Positions 17,064 through 27,294 of a stretch of DNA of 64,000 nucleotides are shown here, piece by piece. This stretch comes from Sideroxyarcus sp045866275 (GTDB taxonomy: Bacteria > Pseudomonadota > Gammaproteobacteria > Burkholderiales > Gallionellaceae). A model generated the notes under the pieces. The model saw only the letters and a list, made by a program, of their open reading frames with translations. It had not been told where the DNA came from and ran no database searches. A program made the translations under genes and the position numbers. Numbering within the stretch: the stretch's first letter is position 1; each line of letters begins with the position of its first letter. The stretch spans positions 33,077 to 97,076 of the forward strand of contig BAAFRX010000007.1 of assembly GCA_045866275.1 (NCBI GenBank), read 5' to 3'.

Positions 17064-17927
17064 ATGTCCAGCGAAGCTCATACCTCAGCGGAATACATCA
17101 AACATCACCTGCAAAATCTGACCTATGGCCAGCTACCCGACGGCAGCTGGGGGATTGCGCACACAGCGGCAGAAGCCAAGGAAATGGGTTTCTGGGCGCT
17201 CAATCTGGATACATTCATCATGTCGCTCCTGCTGGGGGCGATTTTTCTGTTCATCTTTCGTAGCGTGGCCAAGAGTGTGGTAAGCGGAACACCGGGCGGG
17301 TGGCAGAATTTTTGCGAGTGGGCCATCGAATTTGTCGATAGCAGCGTGCGGGGATCTTTTACGGCGAAGAACAACATGGTTGCGCCGCTGGCGCTGACCA
17401 TATTTTTCTGGGTGTTTCTGCTGAACTTGATGGACTTGATCCCGATCGACTATGTGCCCTTGATAATGAGCGCCCTTGGGGTCCCATTTTTCAAGGTGGT
17501 TCCCTCCACTGATCCGAATGCAACGTTTGGGCTGGCCATCGGGGTATTTATTCTTGTCTTGTATTACAGCGTGAAGATGAAGGGTGTCGGCGGCTTTCTC
17601 GGCGAACTGACGATGCAGCCTTTTGGCAAGTGGGGCATGCCTGTCAACCTGCTTCTGGAAGGTGTGAATCTCATCGCCAAACCGATCTCGCTCGCGTTGC
17701 GTCTGTTCGGCAATATGTACGCCGGAGAAATGATATTCATTCTGATCGCGTTGATGGGGGGTGCCTGGGCCGGTGCTTCTCTGACCAGTGCCACCCTGTT
17801 TGGATCGCAATTGCTGTTGTCGCTGGGCTGGGCGATTTTCCACATCCTGATTATTACGCTGCAGGCGTTCATCTTCATGACGCTGACCGTTGTATATCTG
17901 GATATGGCGCACCAGGAACACCACTAA
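17064..17927 (+). CDS. atpB: ATP synthase F0 subunit a
   Basis: 287 residues with several membrane segments. The conserved channel helix KPISLALRLFGNMYAGEM carries the essential arginine. The N-terminal HHLQNLTYGQLPDGSWG region resembles other betaproteobacterial AtpB proteins. It forms the proton half-channels next to the c-ring in the inner membrane. It is 5 bp after atpI and 46 bp before atpE. Confidence 0.97.
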   Translation: MSSEAHTSAEYIKHHLQNLTYGQLPDGSWGIAHTAAEAKEMGFWALNLDTFIMSLLLGAIFLFIFRSVAKSVVSGTPGGWQNFCEWAIEFVDSSVRGSFTAKNNMVAPLALTIFFWVFLLNLMDLIPIDYVPLIMSALGVPFFKVVPSTDPNATFGLAIGVFILVLYYSVKMKGVGGFLGELTMQPFGKWGMPVNLLLEGVNLIAKPISLALRLFGNMYAGEMIFILIALMGGAWAGASLTSATLFGSQLLLSLGWAIFHILIITLQAFIFMTLTVVYLDMAHQEHH

Positions 17928-17973
17928 TTTCAGTTTCATCAACATTAACTTTTATCAACAGGAGAAATACAAA

Positions 17974-18213
17974 ATGGAAATGGCAAACGCACTGCTGTAC
18001 ATCGCTGGCGCATTGATGATGGGTCTGGGCGCACTCGGCGCCGCCGTGGGCATCGGTATTCTGGGCGGTCGTTTCCTGGAAGGTGCTGCCCGCCAACCGG
18101 AACTGATCCCGATGCTGCGCACCCAGTTCTTTGTGGTAATGGGTCTGGTTGATGCGGTCCCGATGATTGCTGTGGGTATCGCAATGTACGTTCTGTTTGC
18201 TGTGGTGGGTTAA
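17974..18213 (+). CDS. atpE: ATP synthase F0 subunit c
   Basis: 79 residues, almost entirely two hydrophobic helices joined by a polar loop (GAARQPEL at 37-44). The ion-binding carboxylate is Asp60 in GLVDAVPMIAVG. The residues needed for sodium coordination are not evident, so proton coupling is likely. AGGAG lies 9 bp before the ATG at 17974; a longer frame back to 17890 is not needed. Confidence 0.97.
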   Translation: MEMANALLYIAGALMMGLGALGAAVGIGILGGRFLEGAARQPELIPMLRTQFFVVMGLVDAVPMIAVGIAMYVLFAVVG

Positions 18214-18248
18214 TCCGCGCAAACGCATAATTAAGAAAGGAAGCTTGC

Positions 18249-18719
18249 ATGAACATCAATGCAACTCTTCTCGCCCAGACCATCATGTTCGCGTTGTTCG
18301 TGTGGTTCTGCATGAAGTTCGTCTGGGCGCCGATCATGGCCGCTCTCGACGCGCGCAAGAAGCAGATCGCTGACGGTTTGGCGGATGCCGAACGTGCCAA
18401 GCAGGATCTTGAACTGGCTGCCAAGCGCTCTGCTGAAATTCTGCGCGAGGCGAAAGAAAAGGCCGGGGAAATAATCGGCAACAGCGAAAAGCGGGCCAGT
18501 GAAATGGTGGAAGAAGCCAAGTCACAAGCCAAGGTCGAAGGCGATCGCATTATCGCCGGCGCCAAGGCCGAAATCGAGCAGGAAGTTTTCCGTGCCAAAG
18601 AACAGTTGCGCACGCAAGTTTCCGCAATCGCACTGGCCGGAGCAGGAAAGATCCTCGGCCGTGAAATCGACGCGAAAGCCCATAACGATTTGCTCGACAA
18701 ACTCGTCGCGGAAATTTAA
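18249..18719 (+). CDS. atpF: ATP synthase F0 subunit b
   Basis: 156 residues, matching E. coli length. One N-terminal membrane helix (TLLAQTIMFALFVWFCMKFVW) is followed by a long charged helix rich in Ala, Glu and Lys, the peripheral stalk. It starts MNINATLLAQ after a GAAAGGAAGC ribosome binding site. It lies between atpE and atpH. Confidence 0.97.
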   Translation: MNINATLLAQTIMFALFVWFCMKFVWAPIMAALDARKKQIADGLADAERAKQDLELAAKRSAEILREAKEKAGEIIGNSEKRASEMVEEAKSQAKVEGDRIIAGAKAEIEQEVFRAKEQLRTQVSAIALAGAGKILGREIDAKAHNDLLDKLVAEI

Positions 18720-18724
18720 ACGCC

Positions 18725-19258
18725 ATGTCCGAAGCCATTACTACCGCGCGTCCCTATGCCCAGGCGGCATTCGATGAAGCGAAAAAGCTGAACGATCTGC
18801 AGGGTTGGTCCGAAATGCTGCTGTCTTTGGCGGGCGCAGTCAATCATCCGGAAGTGCATGCGGTGGTGACCAACCCGCGAATTCCAAAGCAGCAGATTGA
18901 AGCCATGATGGAAGCATTGCTTGCATCGGGCTGCGCTGCGCAACAGCGCAATTTTGTGCGCATCCTTGCGGATAATCAGCGGTTGCTGTTGCTACCGGAA
19001 ATCGCTGCTTTATTCGAGGCGTTCAAGGCGGAAGCGGAGAAATCAGTCAATGTGGTGGTGGAATCCGCATTCGAACTGAACGCGGCGCAGCAGGACAAGA
19101 TTGCCACTTCGCTCAAGAAGCGACTGGCGCGCGAGATCAAACTGACTTGCAAGGTCAAAAAAGATTTACTGGGTGGCGTGGTGATCCGCGCCGGAGACAA
19201 GGTGATCGACGGTTCCGCGTTGACCCGCCTTGCTGAAATGGCGAATGCCCTGGCCTGA
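18725..19258 (+). CDS. atpH: ATP synthase F1 subunit delta
   Basis: 177 residues, as in E. coli. The N terminus is ITTARPYAQAAFDEA and the C-terminal segment KKDLLGGVVIRAGDKVIDGS is the delta/OSCP signature. It links the peripheral stalk to the alpha3-beta3 head. It is 5 bp after atpF and 31 bp before atpA. Confidence 0.97.
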   Translation: MSEAITTARPYAQAAFDEAKKLNDLQGWSEMLLSLAGAVNHPEVHAVVTNPRIPKQQIEAMMEALLASGCAAQQRNFVRILADNQRLLLLPEIAALFEAFKAEAEKSVNVVVESAFELNAAQQDKIATSLKKRLAREIKLTCKVKKDLLGGVVIRAGDKVIDGSALTRLAEMANALA

Positions 19259-19289
19259 TCAAAGAATTTTCAAGAATGAGGAAATCCAG

Positions 19290-20831
19290 ATGAAGCTCAA
19301 CCCTTCCGAAATTAGTAATCTGATTCGCAGCCGCATCGAAAACTTCGAAGCCCTGACGCAGGCGCGCACCGAAGGTACGGTGGTCAGCGTGACCGACGGT
19401 ATTGTCCGCGTACACGGCCTGTCCGACGTGATGCAAGGCGAAATGCTCGAATTTCCCGGCAACACTTACGGCCTGGCGCTGAACCTCGAGCGCGATTCCG
19501 TCGGTGCCGTGATTCTGGGAGAGTATGAACACATCACCGAAGGCGACACGGTCAAGTGTACCGGCCGCATTCTTGAAGTGCCGGTTGGCCCCGAATTGCG
19601 CGGCCGCGTGGTGAATGCACTGGGGCAGCCGATTGACGGCAAAGGTCCGGTCAACACCAAGATGACCGACAAGATCGAAAAGGTCGCGCCTGGCGTGATC
19701 GCCCGTAAATCGGTGGACCAGCCGGTACAGACAGGTTTGAAGTCTATCGACTCCATGGTGCCGGTCGGTCGCGGTCAGCGTGAACTGATCATCGGTGACC
19801 GCCAGACCGGCAAGACCGCCGTCGCCGTGGACGCCATCATCAATCAAAAGGGTCAGAACATGACCTGTATCTACGTTGCCGTAGGCCAGAAAGCCTCGAC
19901 CGTCGCCAATGTGGTGCGCAAGCTGGAGGAACACGGCGCGATGGAATATACCATCGTTGTTGCGGCAACGGCTTCCGACTCCGCCGCGATGCAGTTCCTG
20001 GCACCCTATGCTGGTTGCACCATGGGCGAGTACTTCCGCGACCGCGGCGAAGACGCGCTGATTGTGTATGACGATCTGACCAAACAGGCTTGGGCGTATC
20101 GGCAGATTTCCCTTTTGTTGCGGCGCCCGCCCGGCCGCGAAGCTTACCCCGGCGACGTGTTCTATCTGCACTCCCGCTTGCTGGAGCGCGCAGCTCGAGT
20201 GAACGCCGAGTACGTCGAAGCTTTCACCAAAGGCGCCGTCAAAGGCAAGACCGGTTCTCTGACCGCATTGCCGATCATCGAAACCCAGGCTGGCGACGTG
20301 TCCGCCTTCGTGCCGACCAACGTGATTTCCATTACCGATGGCCAGATTTTCCTGGAAGCCGACCTGTTCAACGCCGGCATCCGTCCCGCGATCAACGCCG
20401 GTGTGTCCGTTTCACGCGTCGGTGGAGCCGCGCAGACCAAGGTCATCAAGAAATTGGGCGGCGGGGTGCGTCTGGCACTGGCACAATATCGTGAACTGGC
20501 CGCGTTCGCGCAGTTCGCTTCTGATCTGGATGAGGCGACCCGCAAGCAGCTTGAGCGCGGCAAGATCGTGACGGAGCTGATGAAGCAACTTCAATATGCC
20601 CCTTTGTCGGTGTCCAAAATGGCTGCCACGCTGTTTGCGGTAAACAAGGGATACTTCGACGATATCGCCGTGCCCAAGGTCCTCGCCTTCGAGGCCGCCT
20701 TGCACGCGCACCTAGGTTCGAAGAACAAAGATCTGATGGATGCGATTGAAACCACCAAGGACCTGTCGGCGGATAACGAAAAATTGCTGGTAGCAGCCAT
20801 TGATTCGTTCAAGGCAACCGCAGTTTATTGA
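19290..20831 (+). CDS. atpA: ATP synthase F1 subunit alpha
   Basis: 513 residues, identical in length to E. coli AtpA. It starts MKLNPSEISNLIRSRIENF after GAGGA. The P-loop GDRQTGKTA is near residue 169 and VYDDLTKQAWAYRQ follows. The C-terminal domain has LERGKIVTELMKQ. It is the regulatory nucleotide-binding subunit of the head. A frame extending to 19230 overlaps atpH and is not the likely start. Confidence 0.98.
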   Translation: MKLNPSEISNLIRSRIENFEALTQARTEGTVVSVTDGIVRVHGLSDVMQGEMLEFPGNTYGLALNLERDSVGAVILGEYEHITEGDTVKCTGRILEVPVGPELRGRVVNALGQPIDGKGPVNTKMTDKIEKVAPGVIARKSVDQPVQTGLKSIDSMVPVGRGQRELIIGDRQTGKTAVAVDAIINQKGQNMTCIYVAVGQKASTVANVVRKLEEHGAMEYTIVVAATASDSAAMQFLAPYAGCTMGEYFRDRGEDALIVYDDLTKQAWAYRQISLLLRRPPGREAYPGDVFYLHSRLLERAARVNAEYVEAFTKGAVKGKTGSLTALPIIETQAGDVSAFVPTNVISITDGQIFLEADLFNAGIRPAINAGVSVSRVGGAAQTKVIKKLGGGVRLALAQYRELAAFAQFASDLDEATRKQLERGKIVTELMKQLQYAPLSVSKMAATLFAVNKGYFDDIAVPKVLAFEAALHAHLGSKNKDLMDAIETTKDLSADNEKLLVAAIDSFKATAVY

Positions 20832-20844
20832 GGCGAGGTGAGTT

Positions 20845-21711
20845 ATGGCCGGCAGTAAAGAGATTCGCACCAAGATCAAGAGCGTAGAAAATACGCGCAA
20901 GATCACCCGTGCGATGGAGATGGTGGCAGCGGCAAAGATGCGCAAAGCGCAGGAACGCATGCGCGCCGCCCGTCCCTATGCCGAGAAGATCCGCAACGTT
21001 GCAGGCCACCTGTCGCGCGCCAACCCGGAATACAAGCACGCATTCCTGGCAAAACGCGAAAAGATCAGCAACGTTGGTCTGATCCTGGTCACCTCGGACA
21101 AAGGGCTTTGCGGCGGTTTGAATACCAATTTGCTGCGCTTGGCCGTGAACGAGATGAAAAACTGGGAGGGTGAGGGCAAGGGCCTCCTCGTTTGTCCAAT
21201 CGGGAACAAGGGGTTCGGTTTCATGAACCGCATCGGGGCGAAAGTCCGATCTCACATGGTCGGACTGGGCGATGTGCCGCACGTCGAAAAACTGATCGGT
21301 ACGGTAAAGGCGATGCTGGATGCATACGTTGCCGGAGAAATCGATGCGATCTACTTGAGCTACAACCACTTCATCAACACCATGCGCCAGGAACCGCGCG
21401 TGGAGCAGTTGTTGCCGCTGACTGGCGAGAAAATCGGAACCAGCGATGCGACATGGGATTACATCTACGAACCGGATGCCAAGAAAGTGATCGACGAATT
21501 GCTGATGCGCTATGTCGAATCTCTGGTGTATCAGGCCGTTGTTGAAAACATCGCGGCAGAACAAAGCTCGCGCATGGTGGCGATGAAAGCCGCTTCCGAC
21601 AACGCGAAGAGCGTCATCAGCGAACTCAAGCTGGTTTACAACAAAGCACGCCAGGCTGCGATCACCAAAGAAATATCGGAAATCGTTGGCGGCGCGGCGG
21701 CGCTGGAATGA
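20845..21711 (+). CDS. atpG: ATP synthase F1 subunit gamma
   Basis: 288 residues. The N-terminal rotor helix begins AGSKEIRTKIKSVENTRKIT and the C-terminal helix ends ITKEISEIVGGAAALE, the standard gamma signatures. It is the central rotating shaft. Its last codons contain a 16-bp GC-rich string repeated 74 bp downstream in the unusually long atpG-atpD spacer. Confidence 0.97.
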   Translation: MAGSKEIRTKIKSVENTRKITRAMEMVAAAKMRKAQERMRAARPYAEKIRNVAGHLSRANPEYKHAFLAKREKISNVGLILVTSDKGLCGGLNTNLLRLAVNEMKNWEGEGKGLLVCPIGNKGFGFMNRIGAKVRSHMVGLGDVPHVEKLIGTVKAMLDAYVAGEIDAIYLSYNHFINTMRQEPRVEQLLPLTGEKIGTSDATWDYIYEPDAKKVIDELLMRYVESLVYQAVVENIAAEQSSRMVAMKAASDNAKSVISELKLVYNKARQAAITKEISEIVGGAAALE

Positions 21712-21848
21712 TTGGGCGAGGCTAATATGAGCATGGCAAATGTTAGCCAAGACCAAATCAACAAAGCGCGGCGGCGCTGGAGTAAGCGCAGGAATGACTG
21801 CGGGTTTGGCAAAGAATTCAAGAATTAATTTAGACGGGGAATCTTAAA
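21712..21848 (+). other. Long atpG-atpD spacer with a duplicated atpG tail and a possible 33-codon ORF
   Basis: This 137-bp gap interrupts an otherwise tightly packed operon. GCGCGGCGGCGCTGGA at 21692-21707 (end of atpG) recurs at 21766-21781. The second copy also reads AAALE-stop in one frame. A separate small frame at 21727-21828 (MSMANVSQDQINKARRRW and so on) has GAGG upstream but no recognised relatives. Either a partial duplication or a small unannotated gene is possible. Confidence 0.35.
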
Positions 21849-23270
<1,422 letters not shown>

Positions 23271-23285
23271 ACAATGGGAGCTACC

Positions 23286-23711
23286 ATGGCAATGACCGTA
23301 CATGTGGATGTGGTGAGCGCGGAAGAGCAGATTTTTTCCGGTCTGGCCGAATTCGTCGTCGTACCTGGCGAAATGGGGGAACTGGGCATCTACCCGCGCC
23401 ATACCGCACTACTGACCCGCATCAAGCCCGGCGCGGTGCGCATCAAGCGGCCGGACCAGGAGCAAGAGGAGTTGGTCTATGTTTCTGGCGGCATGCTGGA
23501 AATCCAGCCCAATATCATCACGGTTCTGGCAGATACGGCCATCCGCGGTGCCGATCTCGACGAGGCGCGGGCCATCGAAGCGAAACAGGCTGCCGAGGAG
23601 GCGATGAAGAATCGCACTTCCGACATTGACTATGCTGCGGCACAGGCCGAGCTGGCTGAGGCGATTGCCCAGCTCCGTGCCATCCAGCAACTGCGCAAGC
23701 ATACCCACTAG
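23286..23711 (+). CDS. atpC: ATP synthase F1 subunit epsilon
   Basis: 141 residues from the ATG at 23286, preceded by GGGAG at 5-bp spacing. An earlier in-frame ATG at 23274 lacks such a site. The beta-sandwich part contains FVVVPGEMGELGIYPRHTALLTRIKPG, and an Ala/Glu-rich helical hairpin ends the protein. It regulates and couples the rotor. It is the last gene of the operon. Confidence 0.96.
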   Translation: MAMTVHVDVVSAEEQIFSGLAEFVVVPGEMGELGIYPRHTALLTRIKPGAVRIKRPDQEQEELVYVSGGMLEIQPNIITVLADTAIRGADLDEARAIEAKQAAEEAMKNRTSDIDYAAAQAELAEAIAQLRAIQQLRKHTH

Positions 23712-24081
23712 CCGGGCGGGTGTAACACCACACAAAAATCGGTTTGTCACGCATGTGGGGTTGGTTGTGAAAGTCCGAAAAAGAGAAAAATTCACACAGT
23801 TCAACCAACGAAAACGGTCCAGCCAAGTTGATTCAATCTTTGCTCCTGCCAACCGCAAAAAAAATATAGATAAGTCATCTCCACTCACGCAAAGGCCAGG
23901 AGCAGAATGAACAACTTTTCTGCCGGGTTTGGGCGTTGATAAAAGATCGAAAGAAACGCCAATTCTATGCGCAGTGCAGGCTCAGACGTTCATCCAGCAG
24001 GCATATAGTCGTAGAGTGTACAGCCCCAAAGCAGTAGAATCAGTCGGCTAAATTTAAAATAAACTACGAGGAGAAACCAGC
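23712..24081. other. 370-bp non-coding stretch between atpC and fbp
   Basis: No convincing gene is present. A bulged hairpin can form between GTTGGTTGTGAA (23760-23771) and the downstream TTCACA...AACCAAC (about 23791-23809), without a T tract. A ten-residue frame, MNNFSAGFGR (23907-23939), has AGGAG upstream but is probably chance. The 3' end holds the fbp ribosome binding site GAGGAGA. Base composition is more AT-rich than the neighbouring genes. Confidence 0.5.
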
Positions 24082-25083
24082 ATGAGCAAGAGTCTGATCC
24101 AATTCATCATCGAAGAGCAGCGCCATGTCCCGAATGCGAGCGGCGATTTCACCGGGCTGTTGAGCGATGTCGTTTCGGCCTGCAAACAAATCGCGCACGA
24201 CGTGAACAAGGGCGCGCTGATTGGCGTGCTGGGCAGCGCCGGCAGCGAGAACGTGCAGGGCGAGACACAAAAGAAACTCGACATCATCACCAATGAAGTG
24301 TTCATCAAGGCCAATGAATGGAGCGGCCACCTGGCTGCGATGGCCTCGGAAGAAATGGAAGATATCTACCCGATTCCGGCCAAGTATCCCAAAGGCAAGT
24401 ACCTGATCACCTTTGACCCGCTCGACGGTTCCTCCAACATCGACGTGAACATTTCCGTCGGCACCATCTTCTCGATCCTGCGTTGTCCGGAAGGCGTGAC
24501 CAATCCGACCGCTGCCGATTTCATGCAGCCGGGCACCAAGCAGGTCTGCGCCGGCTATGCGTTGTACGGCCCGAACACCATGATGGTGATCACCACTGGC
24601 CACGGCGTGAACGGTTTCACCCTGGATCGCGATGTGGGCGACTTCTTCCTGACCCACCCGAACATGCAGATTCCTGCCGACACCAACGAGTTCGCCATCA
24701 ACATGTCCAACCAGCGCTACTGGGAAAAACCGGTGCAGCGTTACGTCGAGGAATGCGTGAAGGGCAAGGACGGCGGCCGCGAAAAGAATTTCAACATGCG
24801 CTGGGTTGCTTCCATGGTGGCTGAAGTGCACCGTATCCTGACGCGCGGCGGGATTTTCATGTACCCGTTCGATACCAAGGATCCGGCCAAGGCAGGCAAG
24901 CTGCGCCTGATGTACGAAGCCAACCCGATGTCGTTCATCGTCGAGCAGGCCGGCGGCGTGAGTTCCACCGGACGCGAGCGCATCATGGACTTGCAACCGC
25001 AAGGGCTGCACCAGCGCGTGCCGGTCATCCTGGGATCGAAGAATGAAGTCGAGCGCGCCGTCAGCTACCACAAGGGCGCCTGA
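24082..25083 (+). CDS. fbp: Fructose-1,6-bisphosphatase class I
   Basis: 333 residues, the family's usual length. The metal and substrate motifs are LITFDPLDGSSNIDVNIS and the class I C-terminal segment KLRLMYEANPMSFIVEQAGG. It removes phosphate from fructose-1,6-bisphosphate in gluconeogenesis and in regeneration of the Calvin cycle. It stands alone between the atp operon and purE, with its own GAGGAG site and a downstream terminator. With tkt and gap elsewhere in the window it is compatible with CO2 fixation. Confidence 0.97.
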   Translation: MSKSLIQFIIEEQRHVPNASGDFTGLLSDVVSACKQIAHDVNKGALIGVLGSAGSENVQGETQKKLDIITNEVFIKANEWSGHLAAMASEEMEDIYPIPAKYPKGKYLITFDPLDGSSNIDVNISVGTIFSILRCPEGVTNPTAADFMQPGTKQVCAGYALYGPNTMMVITTGHGVNGFTLDRDVGDFFLTHPNMQIPADTNEFAINMSNQRYWEKPVQRYVEECVKGKDGGREKNFNMRWVASMVAEVHRILTRGGIFMYPFDTKDPAKAGKLRLMYEANPMSFIVEQAGGVSSTGRERIMDLQPQGLHQRVPVILGSKNEVERAVSYHKGA

Positions 25084-25094
25084 TGCATGGACCG

Positions 25095-25122
25095 ACGCCC
25101 CCGGCAACGGGGGCGTTGTTAC
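25095..25122 (+). terminator. Hairpin terminator after fbp
   Basis: ACGCCCCCG (25095-25103) pairs perfectly with CGGGGGCGT (25108-25116) around a GCAA tetraloop. A weak T-rich tail (TGTTAC) follows. The hairpin is 12 bp after the fbp stop. Confidence 0.7.
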
Positions 25123-25269
25123 GTCTAAAATGATTGCAAAATACAACATGCCGCGGAAGGGCGCGAATTGATACGGGGCTAACCCACTCCGCAGGAGTGC
25201 CGGAACGATCTGTGTGTATCCGTGCTCATCCGTGGCTACTCAAGTTTGGGTGAAGATCAAGGAAGCGAC

Positions 25270-25761
25270 ATGAGCAAACCACGCGTCTCCATCGTCATGG
25301 GCAGTGCGAATGATTGGGAAATCATGCAGCAGGCTGCCCGCGCGTTGCAGGATTTCGGGGTAGCATATGACGCGCGCGTGATTTCGGCGCACCGCTCGCC
25401 CGACATGTTGTTCGACTACATTCATGAAATGAGCACAAACGGCGTGCAATGCTTCATCGCTGGCGCGGGAGGGGCGGCGCACCTTGCCGGTGTCATTGCC
25501 GGCAAAACCACACTGCCGGTGCTGGGCGTCCCCATCCCTTCCAAATATCTGAAGGGCATGGACTCGTTGCTCTCCATCGTGCAGATGCCCAAAGGCATTC
25601 CGGTTGCGACTTTTGCCATCGGCGAAGCGGGGGCCGCCAATGCGGGGCTGTTCGCAGTCGCCACACTGGCCTTGAATGACACGCAACTGGCGCAGAAGTT
25701 GGCCGATTATCGCAAGCAACAGGCCGCGCAAATTGCCGCAACTAGCTTGCCCGATTTGTAA
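25270..25761 (+). CDS. purE: 5-(carboxyamino)imidazole ribonucleotide mutase
   Basis: 163 residues. It starts MSKPRVSIVMGSANDWEIMQ and contains VISAHRSPD, then AGGAAHLAGVIAGKT. This is class I PurE, which converts N5-CAIR to CAIR in purine synthesis. The usual MGSxSDW motif reads MGSANDW here, a mild variation. The start at 25270 follows AAGGA; an upstream frame to 25222 is less likely. purC lies 16 bp downstream. Confidence 0.96.
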   Translation: MSKPRVSIVMGSANDWEIMQQAARALQDFGVAYDARVISAHRSPDMLFDYIHEMSTNGVQCFIAGAGGAAHLAGVIAGKTTLPVLGVPIPSKYLKGMDSLLSIVQMPKGIPVATFAIGEAGAANAGLFAVATLALNDTQLAQKLADYRKQQAAQIAATSLPDL

Positions 25762-25777
25762 CTTTACCGAGTCCATC

Positions 25778-26659
25778 ATGAGCGTCCTGCACGAATCCAA
25801 TCTGCCCAGTCTGAAGTTCCTGCATCGCGGTAAAGTGCGTGATCTGTACGAGATCGATAGCGAGCACCTGCTCATCGTGCAGACTGATCGCCTCTCGGCT
25901 TTTGATGTCATCCTGCCCACCCCCATTCCGGGCAAGGGCGAAGTGTTGACGGCCGTGTCGAATTTCTGGTTCAAGCGGCTGGCACCCGTGATTCCCAACC
26001 ACCTCACCGACATTGCCCCGGAGTCCGTTGTGCTGACCGAGGATGAACGGACGCAGGTGCGCGGGCGCGCCTTCGTCACCAAAAAGTTGAAGCCCTTGCC
26101 GATCGAGGCGATCGTGCGCGGGTATCTGGTCGGCTCCGGCTGGAAGGATTACAAGAAGACCGGTGCTGTTTGCGGAATCGAGCTCCCCACCGGATTGCAG
26201 GAAGCACAGAAACTGCCGCAGCCGCTGTTCACGCCTTCGAGCAAGGCGGCGGTGGGCGAGCACGACGAGAACATCAGCTTTGCACACGTGCAGAAACTGC
26301 TGGGCCCGGCCATGGCCGAACAAGTGAAGAAGGCGACCCTCGCGCTTTACACGGCCGCTGCGGATTACGCCCTGACACGCGGCATCATCATCGCCGATAC
26401 CAAGTTCGAGTTCGGCACTGATGCCGCCGGCAAGCTTTACCTCATCGACGAGGCGCTGACGCCGGACTCCTCGCGCTTCTGGCCGGCGGACCAGTACCAG
26501 GTCGGCAGTAATCCGCCCAGCTTCGACAAGCAGTTCGTGCGCGATTGGCTCGAAGCATCGGGCTGGAACAAGCAGCCGCCGGCACCGCAGGTGCCCGCTG
26601 ACGTGCTGCAGAAAACCGCCGAAAAATACCGCGAGGCCCAGCGTCTGCTGGGTGCATGA
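25778..26659 (+). CDS. purC: Phosphoribosylaminoimidazole-succinocarboxamide synthase
   Basis: 293 residues from ATG 25778. This is the longer form of SAICAR synthetase found in many betaproteobacteria (E. coli is 237). It begins SVLHESNLPSLKFLHRGKVR, with RLSAFDVILPTPIPGKGEVL and FEFGTDAAGKLYLIDEALTP. It follows PurE directly in the purine pathway. Its stop overlaps the next start (ATGA). Confidence 0.96.
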   Translation: MSVLHESNLPSLKFLHRGKVRDLYEIDSEHLLIVQTDRLSAFDVILPTPIPGKGEVLTAVSNFWFKRLAPVIPNHLTDIAPESVVLTEDERTQVRGRAFVTKKLKPLPIEAIVRGYLVGSGWKDYKKTGAVCGIELPTGLQEAQKLPQPLFTPSSKAAVGEHDENISFAHVQKLLGPAMAEQVKKATLALYTAAADYALTRGIIIADTKFEFGTDAAGKLYLIDEALTPDSSRFWPADQYQVGSNPPSFDKQFVRDWLEASGWNKQPPAPQVPADVLQKTAEKYREAQRLLGA

Positions 26660-27294
26660 CCAATCCTGCCGAACTCATTTCGGGATTTCACCGCTTCCGG
26701 CAAAAGCATTTCGGGGCGGCTGATGCACTGTACAAACAACTGGTCCAGGATGGGCAGGCCCCCAAAATATTGGTGGTTGCCTGCTGCGACTCGCGCGTTG
26801 ACCCTGCGCTGGTGATGGAGTGCGCTCCGGGCGATTTATTCGTCATCCGCAATGTCGCCAATCTTATTCCACCGGCGGAAGATTCCGACCACGGCCGGCA
26901 TGGCACCAGCGCCGCGTTGGAGTACGGTGTGCGTATCCTCGGAGTCGAACACATCATCGTGCTGGGACACTCGCACTGCGGAGGCATCCGTGCGTTGCTG
27001 GCCGGCAATGGCGTGAGTACAGAAAAGGCAAGTTATGTCGGCAACTGGATGGGGGTGGCCGAGGCGGCGCGCCAGAAGGTGCTGAAGAGACATCCGCAAC
27101 TAAAGCAAAATGAACTCGAACGCGCTTGCGAACAGGAGGCGATACTGTGCTCGTTGGACAATCTGGAGACATTCGGCTGGGTGCGCGACGGTGTGGCAAC
27201 AGGCACGCTGGCGCTGCACGGCTGGTATTTTGATATTGAGCAAGGACAGCTGTTGCAATATGCCGCAGCCAGAGGACAGTTCGAGCCGGTCTGA
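26656..27294 (+). CDS. can: Beta-class carbonic anhydrase
   Basis: 212 residues. Zinc ligands are visible as Cys44, His105 and Cys108 (CCDSRVDP and LGHSHCGG). The Asp45-Arg47 dyad is intact. It interconverts CO2 and bicarbonate. It overlaps purC by 4 bp; PurE, PurC and carbonic anhydrase together suggest a link to bicarbonate supply for the purine carboxylation step, which is an inference from context. Confidence 0.94.
   Translation: MTNPAELISGFHRFRQKHFGAADALYKQLVQDGQAPKILVVACCDSRVDPALVMECAPGDLFVIRNVANLIPPAEDSDHGRHGTSAALEYGVRILGVEHIIVLGHSHCGGIRALLAGNGVSTEKASYVGNWMGVAEAARQKVLKRHPQLKQNELERACEQEAILCSLDNLETFGWVRDGVATGTLALHGWYFDIEQGQLLQYAAARGQFEPV

Noticed and set aside
23907..23939. Ten-residue ORF upstream of fbp with a Shine-Dalgarno sequence
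   Set aside because: Very short, no codon pattern suggestive of attenuation, and no terminator/antiterminator pair follows.
25190..25245. Short imperfect tandem repeat TCCGTG before purE
   Set aside because: Only two imperfect units of about ten bases; too little to support a feature.
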